Source of the DNA: Phlebopus portentosus
Lineage: Eukaryota; Basidiomycota; Agaricomycetes; Boletales; Boletinellaceae
Direction: 5' to 3'
Assembly (NCBI GenBank): GCA_037892935.1
Contig: JAYXKI010000011.1
Coordinates: 1,302,001-1,366,000, forward strand
DNA: 64,000 nt
The notes beneath the pieces were generated by a model, which saw nothing but the letters and a program-made list of their open reading frames with translations, had not been told where the DNA came from and made no database searches. Below, piece after piece: positions 40,601 through 50,104 of this stretch; position 1 is the stretch's first letter; the number at the start of each line of letters is the position of its first letter. The position numbers and the translations under genes were made by a program.

Positions 40601-40982
40601 CGCTTTCGCCAGGCGGTGGGTTGTGTGTAAAAGGAGTGATAGATGCTCTTCTGGGACGCCGGGTGGGTGGGTCGTCTGCGGCGATGGACGCGCGTCGACG
40701 GTTCGGCGCGGACGGAGATCTGGGTGCGGTGGGACGGGGTTCTTCTGTTCGGCCTCTTGTAAAGAGTGTGGAATAATGGTATGGTTGGCCGGCGGTTGTG
40801 GCTGAGGCTGTTTGACTGTTTTCCGCCCTTCTTTGCAGCCTTAGTGAGTATCGCGTGCCCTTGGAAGGGCCTGAGATCGGTTGGAACGACACCTTTTTAC
40901 CTCCCTCGCCGTGGGCTCCAAAATGTAGACTATCAGACTCTCCTAGACAGGGACAAAGGCGGCGGCGGCGGTGTTCGACCAC
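37668..40982 (-). CDS. gag: Gag-protease of E1, open to inside the 5' LTR
   Basis: A continuous 1104-codon frame. It opens MVEHRRRRLCPCLGESDSL within the LTR (40982), crosses the LTR border at 40924 and the primer-binding site, then runs through a Ser/Pro/Arg-rich region of about 280 residues before MTSTHTGIP, where the shorter Gag would start (40126). After that it matches E2: capsid region, CAVCASVTHSTRDC zinc knuckle, protease LLDSGSTF and LLGRPFF. Which start is used is unknown; the TATA at 41992-41999 would include all of this frame in the transcript. Confidence 0.85.
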   Translation of the reverse strand: MVEHRRRRLCPCLGESDSLHFGAHGEGGKKVSFQPISGPSKGTRYSLRLQRRAENSQTASATTAGQPYHYSTLFTRGRTEEPRPTAPRSPSAPNRRRASIAADDPPTRRPRRASITPFTHNPPPGESASTAATRPISPIIPPRFIHVPKDLRESEIRPSTHVCVPGGIEDLSISLQEPPATGPIETDLFSDIDNPPDIHRRTGLQLYPAAEEQEDDDLYVPDSLVHGHAITPDSPLSPVEEERSARLSPPPLTPPTPAQRPRLSPIDNAQPPTPSTPPKMASIPTMTSTHTGIPAAPPAASGSTPPPPQQPSPAALAYAAPAPPPAGAFPPLPDLSDPDTHPLSGPNPPVPGATMPYLGDRRAPKFNASGDPAEIPIFFNRVRLFGRSAGLTDAQMIAWARCYADAKDDQLWCKRPETRGNDFMAFKDAILKYYPNATTQYTLGDLHNLINISRNQIMLNTAALGEYHRNFITVSSYLIDAGMLSEFEQKRMFREGLHPTLNRELDLNLRFVKHDHPTGVPWDIDTVVRELERILTGGRLTTADQPLMYAATAAMPTYTQVTTYMPPLQPGAPAYGVINQPQVKQEEPWVSLLIQEMRALREATEKSNRRAPPPTAGAPPQPRQARFNGKCAVCASVTHSTRDCPTKISLIQRGIMLADAKGYLYPSNGRLPQGEPGMSVLDRINKLFIENPNYAPVGVQLPIQPVSDTPPRIAPPRQDPTYQGQPPTQQSMYQSHPPSQESMYQGLNRAPPPLAYNTNPPNGLPPRIQESNYFEAITPEEPPDDDACDGVVLLFEQEESTEQPQNAFAAAGRRPGPREVFDGIEIPTRNPPRDPNPKWGDNSKKGRPPGQRPAPPLTPSAPHRDDAADPKPQYRTTVPAYDDAAVSNVFDKILDSEVTLPIRSLLAASPEIRKKCKEFVTGRRELIRENPDHEMAMYASIPRPTSPVNFGDEDPSVAPPNIPLREIEVWLDDKFEVKALLDSGSTFIAVPKEVWKDLGSPTIMSQAITVETADRQTSRSAGLIPRVRLTIGAFSIVVQVQVVEKAPFQLLLGRPFFVHTRAQVIDEADGEQTLYLTHPDTNETMSIPTIQRGTGTEKQRPPRQ
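40900..40923 (-). promoter_or_regulatory. Primer-binding site of E1
   Basis: TTTTGGAGCCCACGGCGAGG immediately after the 5' LTR on the minus strand. It differs by one base from E2 (see 28517-28540). Confidence 0.6.
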
Positions 40983-42762
40983 AGGGAGGCGATGTCAAAG
41001 GTGTCGAGAGGAAAAAGGGGAGGTCCTACCAGATCTACAGACTACCTACAGGCTTTCAGAAGCGACACTCAGCTTAGATGCACAAGGATCTGGCCGTTAG
41101 GCAGATCCGCCGCGCCTTCGAATAACTCGCCGCGGCGATACGGACCTCGACGGGTGTATAGGGATCGCCGAGTCTGACTGAACCGGCGAAGGGGTCGCAG
41201 CGGCGGACTGGGTGCGGCGCCGGCGGAGGTTCGCACCAGTGCAATTCCGCCTGGTAGTCGGGGAGATGACGTCGGAACGACACAGAGAAAGTGCGGGAGA
41301 GAGAGCGTCGACACCACTTGAAAAGGTAGTAGTGTCGGCGGTGGAACGACGCGGAGGCGGCGGAGGCGGCGAGAAGCGGGAGACTGGATTCAGTCGAAAA
41401 GGGGTGCCGGCGCCGACGGTAGCGGCGAACACAAGAAGAGTGACAGCTGCGTCGAGACGTCGAGGAAGTATGACAGATGCCTAAAAGAGTGATGGCTGCG
41501 TCGAGGCGTTGAGGAAGAATCACAAACGATCTGAACCGAGCGGCGGCGGCGAAAGACAAAAGGGGCCTCAGGCGCAGGGAGAAATCGAAGACCGCGGGAT
41601 TGATTACTAGAGGAGTGACGGCTGCGTCGGGATGTGGAGGAGGAATCCCAAATGCTCAGGACCGAGCGGCGGTGGAGACTAGAGAGAGAGGGACGGCGAT
41701 GCAGATATAAGTGGGAAGTCCTCGGAGCGATTACTAGACGAGTGACAGCTGCGCAGAAGGGAGATGACCAGGGCGGCGAATGAGCCCAGCGGCTTCTATC
41801 CTGTGAGATTGGGGCCGACGCCGTCAGGACGGGATCGGCGGGGGCACGTGACCGGGAGTTCGCCCGATCCGGCTGTCTGGTTCTCTGTATATACTGGTTT
41901 CTTGAAGGAGGCTTCTTTACTTGTGGTTGGTCTCTGGTAACTGCGTTCTAGAGTGTATATCTGCTGCTCTTTAGGATAGATACATGCTCTCTATATATAC
42001 TATGAGTCCTTGATAAGAAATATCACTTAAGGCGGCGGGCAGCGAGGCGTGACAGGCGCGCCGCGACGGCGGGGGCCGCCGCCGAGATGCGCCGCCAAGC
42101 CACCAAGACCTAGGGGCGTCCCAATCGGAACGGCGGAGTGCTGGTACATCGTGTCGAATGTCGGGGCCGTTCGGATCGGTCAGGGCGCGCTCTATATGGA
42201 TCTGAAACGCCAAGGGGTCGAATAAAACTAAAAGGGGGAATATACGGACAGCCGCCGGGCGCGCTACCGCGCTCGGCGTACAATGTGGGATGATAAGAAT
42301 ATGAAACAATCAATGAAATGGACCTGAGATTGGCTATCGTTCACCCAGCCGGCGCGGCGGCGGGCATACACCTCCGCGATGGCGCGATATACATCCGCCG
42401 CAGCGTGTCCGGCCGCCGTGCGAGCACTTCCGAAGCCCGGAGTCACCGGATTCGGCGGAACCGCTCTTGAGAGAGGCTGGAGAAGGGGAACTAGGATTTG
42501 GTCGACGGGGGGACAAGGTGATCATAAGATAGGAGTGGAGGCGTTGCCGCCGGTTCGTATGGTCGGCGGCGGCAGCGGCGTGGGTGCTGTTCCTAGGCCG
42601 CCGAAGGTCCGGCGGCCGCTGAGCAGGCTGTATTATGGGTAACGGCGGCGAAGGCTGGTTTGCTGACAATAGTACGCGGGGTGTCCTGGGTATGGCATAG
42701 GGGAGTACAGCCCTTACAGGCCTGTGCCGCTGGACCGGTACAGGTTAGTGCGGCGCACTACA
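40924..42762 (-). repeat. 5' LTR of E1 (1839 bp)
   Basis: Same length as 13400-15238. TATA at 41992-41999. It contains a conserved 161-codon minus-strand frame (41074-41559, also 13550-14035) with a cysteine/arginine-rich composition in the transcribed part; coding is unproven. Confidence 0.92.
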
Positions 42763-42766
42763 ACGT

Positions 42767-43143
42767 TTTGATACCTTGTTGTGAATGTGGTGGGCTAGTA
42801 TATCTATATGTTTTGTTTTTGAGAGATAGACAAGATTCTTCATCATTTATATAGCAGCTTGATTGTTTATATAGATGTCTAGAGATGCATCGCCAAGGCC
42901 TAAACTAAGCTTTTTGAGAAGATGACAAAATCAAATCACTTCTTGAGTGCAAGCAGAGACAGATAAATACTCAGCTTCTGCAGTCGATTTTGTGACAACA
43001 CTCTGCTTCCTCAATTTCCAGGCAATAGGACCACCTGCATACATGAAGACATATCTAGAGATTGACTTTCTGTCAGTAGAGTCTCTAGCCCAGTCAGAGT
43101 CCAAGTATGCAGTAAGTTCTAAGTTGTCATCTCTTTGATATAC
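42767..43143 (-). pseudogene. Copia RNase H, minus strand
   Basis: The minus strand encodes YLDSDWARDSTDRKSISRY, GGPIAWKLRKQ and STAEAEYLSVS, diagnostic of copia RNase H. Stops occur after ACTQEVI and in the following helix. Left of it sits E1; right of it element O. Rejoining at O gives TRTKDLSIVYQRDDNLELTA in frame, so both insertions hit one continuous copia frame. Confidence 0.9.
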
Positions 43144-43565
43144 TGTAAGGACTCGAACATTTTCCTTTTCTTTTCTTATATCATCATTCATTTTTAATAT
43201 TCTTTTCCTTTTCTTTTATTTTTCTTATACGCTTATTCATCTATTCGCCGGAACATTCTATGACATTCCATCACGCTCACTAATCACCCCATTCCTTTGT
43301 CATGTGACTTTCTATTAGAGTAGACCTTTCCCACGCTCAAAGTCTATATAAGTAGATAGTTTGACTCTTTCATTTTCTTGTCTTTCTATTCTACTTACCT
43401 TCACTTTGACATAGGTATTTACTCTTGTATTATTAGTTTACTGAATTCTACTTACCTTCACTTTAACATAGTGTGTGTACAGCCTGGCAACTCGCATTTA
43501 GCCAGTTGTTTGTTGTTTGTATTGGCCACCTCGAGATCGACACCTATTAGTCTCACCGCCTAACA
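43144..43565 (+). repeat. 5' LTR of element O (422 bp)
   Basis: AT-rich, with AGTCTATATAAGTAGATAG at about 43342 giving a TATATAAG promoter. A CTACTTACCTTCACTTTRACATAG unit occurs twice (about 43391 and 43448). Confidence 0.9.
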
Positions 43566-43983
43566 TAATAGAAAGACCCACTCTTGGACCTGTGGTTTAA
43601 CTACTTGTTCATCGCTACTCCACGTAGGAGACACATTGATGATCAATGATCATGCTCATCCTGGATTTATCTGAGCAACCCCTATCTTGCCCGTCAAAGT
43701 CCGATCGACTTTGACGTGTCCTGATAGTTTTTCAAATTATCCAACTATATAACTATAGCACTCCAAATCACCCTCCTTTGAAACTCGCACCAAACGTTCT
43801 CGTAGGTGATGTATAGAGTTCAGTCATCGACTAGCATCTCATTCATCATCTACCTCAGAGCTTTTCATCTAGTCATCAATTTCAAAGACAAGCCGATTAT
43901 CCAAGGCCGGTCCCATCTGAATAGTATTCTGATTCCCATTCCACCCCCAGCCTATTAAGGTAGAGCTGACTGATGACCAACGA
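43566..43983 (+). other. Leader of element O, no gene seen
   Basis: Untranslated leader between LTR and gag. I do not see a convincing primer-binding site directly after the LTR (TAATAGAAAGACCC). Confidence 0.4.
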
Positions 43984-45411
43984 GTGGCTCTCCTAGCAAA
44001 CTCTAGGTGGAGCGCTTCACAAGGAAACTACATTGTCAAAGCAGGCGATCAAATCTTCGACGCTTGGTGGGACAAATCAGCGAAGAGGTGGTACTCTCAG
44101 AGGGGAGAAAAGTCCCTCTACTGGAGAGTGAAACAAGAAGACAACATAGATGAACCCGCACCCCCTACCCTGACATAATTGACAGTTCTATTACCAGGAC
44201 CATCAACACTAATTGCCCCAGCATCAGCTCCTCCTATTGCTACTTCATCGTCATTCAGCAAGCTCCGAGAACTAGCTCTGATTATACCAAGTAAAGAGGA
44301 AGAAGAAGAAGAGGAAGAAGAAGAACATGAGATGTTGTTGTCAAAGGAAGCAATGACTGACCTTGCAACAGCAGTCGTGCTAGCACTCCAAGCTGCAGGC
44401 GAAGGTGCAAACCAAGGCTCGAAGGCGTCGAAGAAGGTCCATGTCGCCAAACCGAGAGATTTTGATGATAAACACAATTACGTGAACTTCAAGTGAGAGC
44501 TGCATCTTTACATCTATGTGTCCGAATCAGAGTTCAGGATGAGCAAGAGTAAGATTATGTTTGCCCTGTCATACATGAAGAGTGGTGCTGCAGCTCGCTG
44601 GGTGGAAAGTTACACCAGTGGAGCGGTCAACGAGGATGGCAACTTGACATTCACGGACAGCTGGGACGCCTTCCTGAAGAAGCTTGACACATCGTTCAAT
44701 GACCTCACCAGATCTTAGAAAGCCTTCAAATGACTTGACGCAATGTACCAAGGAGACCTCAATGCCAATGAGTTCTTCAACAAGTTCGATATCTGCCAAG
44801 TAGATGCTGGTCTGGCAACAGAGGCACACAATGAGTGGTTGATGAGTCGTCTGAAGAGGGCACTAAACCCAAAGGTTGTTAAAGGCGTCATGAGATTGCC
44901 CAATGAACCGACATCATACAAAGAGTTCAAGAAGGCTGCTGTCAAGGTCGACAGGGTCGAACGTCAAATCAGGGACCTGATAGCCAAACATCGGAGAAAG
45001 ATAATTAGTTTAACAGCGACAAAGCCAGCTCTGGCACCACTGATGAGACGTTCTATGCCACCTCAACAAGCAGCTCGTCCTTTCATACCCCCCACCCAAG
45101 ATTGTCGTGATGCAATGAGAGTAACATATAGAGGCTTAGGACAGCCCATGGACATGATGATGAACCAGGTGCATCATACACATGCTTGTTACAAGTGTGG
45201 TCAGGTAGGCCACTACATCAGGGAATGCCCACAAGATTGTGATGTGATATGCACGATCATTGCAGCCTTCATTCCAGAAGACAGAGAGGCACTTCTCGAG
45301 GAGCTCGGTCAAGCAAAAGAATCCTCCTTTAAAGAGGTCGACATTCGAGCAGTGCCCACTGAGCTGGAGGAACTAGTGGAAGGCGAGAGTTTTCCAGAAG
45401 ACCAGGCGTAG
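43984..45411 (+). pseudogene. gag: Gag of element O
   Basis: A conceptual frame with several stops: TAA 44176, TGA 44494, TAG 44716 and TGA 44731. Features: an acidic run of glutamates (about 44299-44330), a Ty3-type capsid region (RWVESYTSGAV, FNKFDICQVDAG), and a C-x2-C-x4-H-x4-C knuckle (CYKCGQVGHYIREC) near 45187. The stops fit CGA to TGA, plus one TGG/CAG to TAG and one CAA to TAA. Confidence 0.85.
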
Positions 45412-45419
45412 ACGTCGGA

Positions 45420-47141
45420 ATGACTGGTCAGTTTTCTAAAGGACTCTTTTTGTTGGACTCGTTAAAATATAATTGTCCTGTTGTACAATATCAAGATGTG
45501 AATATCAGTGACGGTTTCACCCTTCGAAAGATCCTTACCAACGTGCTGCTAGATAAATCTGAAGATGACGACGACAATTTCAAAGTCTATGAGGATTTGT
45601 TTGTCAGAAGAGCAGATGCGCAAGCAGGCAAGTTGAGAGAGGAGGAGTGGACTCAAACCACTATAAAAGATGAGGTTGTGACAGAAGAACCTTACCATGA
45701 GAACGTTGTTGCTCGGGCAAATGTTACCGAAGCAGTGTGGGATGTGGTTGGCAGGTGCGTGGCTGAGGTATGGCGTGAAGGTATAGAGAAGGCAGAGCAG
45801 TTCGTCAGGAGGGTGGGTGGTAAAGAACTGGATGCTTTCGTCAGTATCGTACATCCTAAGGTCGTGGGCAATGATGAAGTTGATCTGTCAAATCCAGGAC
45901 TTGAGGACAAACACTTCATTGATGCTCATGCTTTAATTGACTCAGGATGCACTGGCTCCTGCATCGATGAAGGGTTTGTTAAGCAATACGGGTTCTCGAC
46001 TCAGAGATACATCTGACCTAGACCAGTCTTCAATGCTGACGGTACTAGCAACGAAGGCGGACTAATCAAAGAGTACATTGTGGTACAAATGTTCTTTGGC
46101 AAGCACGAGGAGGAGATCCGACTGGCGGTCACATCACTGGCGTCAAGTAATATTTTTCTCGGTCATGACTGGTTACAGAAACATAACCTAGAGATCGACT
46201 GGAAGATTGGATCTGTCAAGTTCACACATTGTCCAGATGAATGCGATTCGATATTGTCAAAGGAAGAGATAGACAATGAGTATGTGAGGAATGTGAGGAT
46301 GAAGGAAGCGGCAAAGTGGCCACCTTACCTCAAGGAGTACACCGACGTCTTTAGTGAGGAATCATTCAAATGTTTGCCAAACCACCGGATGTGGGACCAC
46401 GCTATTGACTTGAAGCCGGATTTCAAACTCAGTGACTGTAAGGTCTACCCATTGTCCCCAAAAGAACAAGAGGCAATGAAGGAGTTCATTGAGGAAAACC
46501 TAGCGTCAGGATGTATCCGACAGTCGAAATCTCCAATGGCATCACCATTCTTTTTTATCAAGAAAGAAGATGGGAGCTTGCGAGTGATCCAAGACTACCG
46601 AAAACTCAATGAAGGAACGGTCAAGAACAAGTACCCATTACCACTGATAAATGAGCTCATTGACAAGGTCAAGGATGCGAAGTACACTATGAAGCTCGAC
46701 GTTTGTTGGGGTTACTACAACATTCAGATTTGCGAGGGAGACGAGTGGAAAGCAGCGTTTAGGACAAACTTAGGCTTGTTCGAACCTACAGTCATGTTCT
46801 TTGGATTGTGTAATGCACCAGCAATGTTCCAAGACTTCATGAACGACATCTTTCGGGAACTAATTTATGAGGGTATTGTCATCATTTACCTCGATGATAT
46901 CCTAATCTTCTCGAATGATCTAGAGGAACATCGCAGGCACATCAAACGAGTCTTTGAGATCCTTCATCAAAATGGACATTTCCTGAAGCCGAAGAAGTGT
47001 GAATTTGAGGTTGATACAGTTAAATATCTCAGACACGTCATCGGCAATGGCGAAGTACGAATGGATCCCAAGAAAACAGCGACGGTACAGGACTGGCCGG
47101 TTCCAAAGAACGTCCACAAACTGCAACAATTTCTGGGACTA
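45420..47141 (+). pseudogene. pol: Protease and RT of element O, left part
   Basis: Protease has ALIDSGCTGSCID near 45930. A TGA follows at 46014-46016, then the frame continues to RT (46080 on) with [17 protein letters not shown] and catalytic YLDDILIF near 46890. The frame is cut after FLGL at 47141 by element B. Its continuation is at 59500 (GNWLRHFIKDYSSVVKPLT). Confidence 0.9.
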
Positions 47142-47538
47142 TGAAAGGATCCGCTCAAAAACTCGCATCAAGATCGACACGATCGGCAGATCAACAGGAT
47201 CAGCATTCCAAACGCGACTAGTAACAGTCCAGCAGTCACTAGAGCCAAACTACTGTTAATGCAACCAAGGCAACGGTCACGGGCATCAACGGCAATATAC
47301 GGGCGTCTAAGAAGCACGCCACAAGTACGTAACCCCGCGGACTACTTAACACCGCCGACCGGTAATTACCACCGCCGATTTACTACCGCCGACCGTCACC
47401 TTAACACCGCCGACCAAACTCTCGATCCGACCCGATCAAAAGAAGTCAAGAAACGATCAAAACTACTAGAAGCCCGAGAAGTCTAGAACACGACTACTAA
47501 AGCCTAACACCTAAAGTCTAAAGGCTAATCCGATCCCA

Positions 47539-48180
47539 ATGGAGACATCACTGGCATTCCAGCACTGTCAGACTTGTGCCCGAGCGTACATGGTCCTTTA
47601 TGAGATATACTTCACAGTATGTCATGCTACAAGCGAAACACGTGACTGCCAGATCGAAGTCCAACATCACAAGCAAGAAGCGTTATATGCCAATCCACCA
47701 AATCCTATAATACCCAAGCGACATGAGGAACTCATTGTTACAACTCGAACCCCTCGAGCTGTAGACCCAATAACTTGGAGGATACTAGGATGGTACAAGC
47801 CAGAGCTGCACAACTCATGTCCAGCCTCTACAGTACAAGCGAACCTTTATTTACCAAGGAATGCAAACCTGGACACCAAGCAACTACAACTAGCACTCCA
47901 ACGAAGGATATGGCAATACATTCGTGATGTTAGACTCCCAGGCAAAGCATGGCTAGTCACTCAAACACAACTGCATCCCCCAGCAGAACTCATACAGTTC
48001 ATGGTATGCATTGGACCATACTCTACACCAACCCGACATCTTAATACCAATGTGCGAGTTGTACTTATACCCTTCGGACCACAAGACGAACAGCGAAGAG
48101 TCACATATCGAGCTGCCTACATTGCACCAAGAGCTACAATCCCACCTGGTGATGGAATCGACGTCATAGTGGAGCACTGA
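47539..48180 (+). CDS. 213-codon ORF inside the 5' LTR (U3), unknown function
   Basis: METSLAFQHC to DVIVEH, lying upstream of the LTR TATA box and therefore within U3. I recognise no family. It has a C-x2-C at residues 10-13, a proline-rich middle, basic stretches (QRRIWQYIRDVRLPG) and no membrane segment. The 3' LTR copy (58326-58967) is equally open with a few substitutions, and the element A copy was open before being split. From the genomic RNA it could be made only from the 3' LTR, or from transcription starting upstream of the LTR. An accessory gene in U3 has a known parallel in mouse mammary tumour virus sag; no homology is implied. Confidence 0.6.
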   Translation: METSLAFQHCQTCARAYMVLYEIYFTVCHATSETRDCQIEVQHHKQEALYANPPNPIIPKRHEELIVTTRTPRAVDPITWRILGWYKPELHNSCPASTVQANLYLPRNANLDTKQLQLALQRRIWQYIRDVRLPGKAWLVTQTQLHPPAELIQFMVCIGPYSTPTRHLNTNVRVVLIPFGPQDEQRRVTYRAAYIAPRATIPPGDGIDVIVEH

Positions 48181-48405
48181 CAGTGGAGCTTTCCATACTG
48201 GAGCAGCACCTCTATTGTATTAGTCAGCAACCCCACAGAATTCCGTCATAGTGGAGATACATTGGAGCAAAGTGGCGCTCAGTGGAGCAGAATGACAAAG
48301 GAAGTGATGTAATGGTGGAGAGAAGTGGAGCAAGGTGGAGCATGGTGGAGTAAAGTGGAGAGAAGATGAGTAAGAAATAGGACGGAAAATGGATTATCTA
48401 GAAAG

Positions 48406-48414
48406 TATAAATAG
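48406..48414 (+). promoter_or_regulatory. TATA box of element B LTR
   Basis: TATAAATAG within GAAAGTATAAATAGCG; same in the 3' LTR at 59193-59201. It defines U3 as the part that includes the 213-codon ORF. Confidence 0.55.
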
Positions 48415-48707
48415 CGTTAGAAGTAGGCCCTCTTTCCCCCATCTTTCAATCCTCTTAACACACTGGTGATAGTGTCCTAACACGACTCACTGTGTGCTTT
48501 GTACTACTATGCCTCTTGGAAATCCCAATCTGCTCTTACTCTACCTTGTCTCTGAAAGCATCCCTTACCAGGACTGCAACTAGGAAGGATAGTAAGGGGA
48601 CCGCGTGGTACAGCTAAACGTGGGTAGATAGATCACCTCTGCACAACATACCGCTGCTTAGGCAAAAGGATCAAAACCGGTGTAACCCCGGACCTATACC
48701 TCTAACA

Positions 48708-48730
48708 TTGGATCGAAAGATCACTCGCTA
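48708..48730 (+). promoter_or_regulatory. Candidate primer-binding site of element B
   Basis: TTGGATCGAAAGATCACTCG directly follows the LTR; TGG is in the right place for a tRNA CCA end. The tRNA is not identified. GATCGAAAGATC is also a small hairpin. Confidence 0.4.
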
Positions 48731-48854
48731 GTTTTAACACCACCTCTCACGGGCAAGGTTCTTGGCTAGTGTTTTATCGAGGCGAGGACCATCGACCTCA
48801 AGTCCCTATCGATGCTGCTAGTTTCGAGATTAGCAAACCTATTCCCTAGGACAA

Positions 48855-49100
48855 GTGCACATCCTGGAGAACAAACCCGATTCACTCAAATCAAACATCT
48901 ATTATCATAACCCCTTTACCGACGAAGTGTACCTAATAGCAAAGGCCTCTGGTAGCCCTGCAGTTGGGAGCACACAAACAACAACAACCAAGGTAGCAAC
49001 AGTACCAGCTACTATTGCTAAATTCGACGAGAAAGGAACGGCTTGGTCTACCGTACCTTATAACGATTCACCTGAAGCTATAGGCGAGAAACGTGGTTAA
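48855..49100 (+). CDS. 81-codon open frame upstream of the coiled-coil ORF (weak)
   Basis: Opens at GTG 48855 without an ATG and encodes a plausible neutral polypeptide ending EAIGEKRG. Its TAA (49098-49100) overlaps the ATG of the next ORF as TAATG. No family recognised. It could be part of a longer damaged leader ORF. Confidence 0.3.
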   Translation: MHILENKPDSLKSNIYYHNPFTDEVYLIAKASGSPAVGSTQTTTTKVATVPATIAKFDEKGTAWSTVPYNDSPEAIGEKRG

Positions 49101-50104
49101 TGAACCATCCAGAGAACTCAAGTGAAAGAAGTAACAACCAAAGGACGAGTAACTGAACAAATAACCGAACAAGATCAGCATCGCACCGAGATAGCGAACT
49201 GAATCATATCCAAGGAAGAATATCGAGATTGGAACTGGATAGAGACATTCTTTGGGGAACTGCCACCCGCACAGACAACGAATATCCACCCATAATACTA
49301 TCTCTACGAGAGAGAATAGTACGACTCGAAGGACTACAAACCAGTCAAGCGAGAGCTCAAGCAAATAACAACCTGCCGAGTGGAGCATACGCAACTACAG
49401 TTGGACAATGACTCGAAGCACTCGAGATTAACACCAACGGACTAGGAGCACAAGTAGCAACACTACATCGAAACGACGATTCACTAGATCGATCAGTTAT
49501 ACTCCTAAGCCAACAAGTTACCATGGAGATATCAGTAGTTCAAGATGAGATAGGATGTTTACGCGATACACTTAACGCTCACGAGCAACGCATCCAAGCA
49601 GTTGAAACAGCAACTACAGAACTCACAAGGATCGCTCAATCGACACCAAACGTTGCAGAAGACATTAGTAACTTATGTGAAGCACTCCTCACACTAGGAC
49701 GTACAGTCGAATCAAGTCAACAAGCCTACTTGACATTGATTGCATCAGTGCAGACAACAGAAAGTACTGCAAGGAACATACTCGAGCACGCAGAGTATCT
49801 CAGACAGGAAGCTCAACGAATTTGAGAGCTACATCATCGAACAGAGCATACTTCCGATGGAACAGTATCATCTGACGAGGAGTTATCACGAGCAATAAAC
49901 CCATACTTGTTGCAAGGGTTTAATAGTCAAAGTGCTACACTCCAAGTACCAACCAGTGGTTCAATAGCAACCCAAACACCAGAACATCCAGCCACATATT
50001 CGCCACCAGCAGTGCCGATAATCACATACGATCATGTCGACCACCGACCAGAAAGTTCAGATCCTGGAGACGCAGCTACAAACTCTTCAGATACAACTCT
50101 CTAA
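49100..50104 (+). pseudogene. Coiled-coil ORF before gag, element B
   Basis: From ATG 49100 the frame runs to TAA/TAG-free end at 50104 apart from TGA at 49154, 49409 and 49823, all fitting CGA to TGA. The middle (about 49420-49820) is rich in Leu, Ile, Glu, Gln and Asn at heptad-like spacing (LGAQVATLHR, ISVVQDEIGCLRDTL), suggesting a coiled coil. The C-terminal part is Pro/Ser/Thr-rich. It overlaps the gag start by 71 bp in another frame. Possibly a separate Gag-region protein that oligomerises. Confidence 0.55.

Larger units (their letters stand above)
13400..42762 (-). mobile_element. Giant Ty3/gypsy element E1, interrupted by E2
   Basis: LTRs of exactly 1839 bp at 13400-15238 and 40924-42762, flanked by ACGT (13396-13399, 42763-42766). 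Sense strand is minus, so 40924-42762 is the 5' LTR. Without E2 (and one GCGC copy) it is about 14.7 kb. Gene order on the minus strand: Gag-protease, RT-RNase H-integrase, antisense Zn2Cys6-like gene, proline-rich ORFs, SIM-like ORF. Pol and the antisense gene are broken by CGA-to-TGA changes and small indels; gag is open. Confidence 0.92.
47142..48707 (+). repeat. 5' LTR of element B (1566 bp)
   Basis: TGAAAGGATCC to CTCTAACA. It contains a run of CCGCCGAC-type units (about 47350-47412), the 213-codon ORF, a GGTGGAGCAAGGTGGAG purine block (48313-48350) and TATAAATAG at 48406-48414. Confidence 0.95.

Noticed and set aside
44281..44340. Poly-glutamate frame in element O as a separate host gene
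   Set aside because: It is in frame with the element O gag region and has the same decay.
47539..48180. LTR ORF as a captured envelope or superantigen
   Set aside because: No signal peptide, membrane segment or resemblance to such proteins; only the genomic position is comparable.
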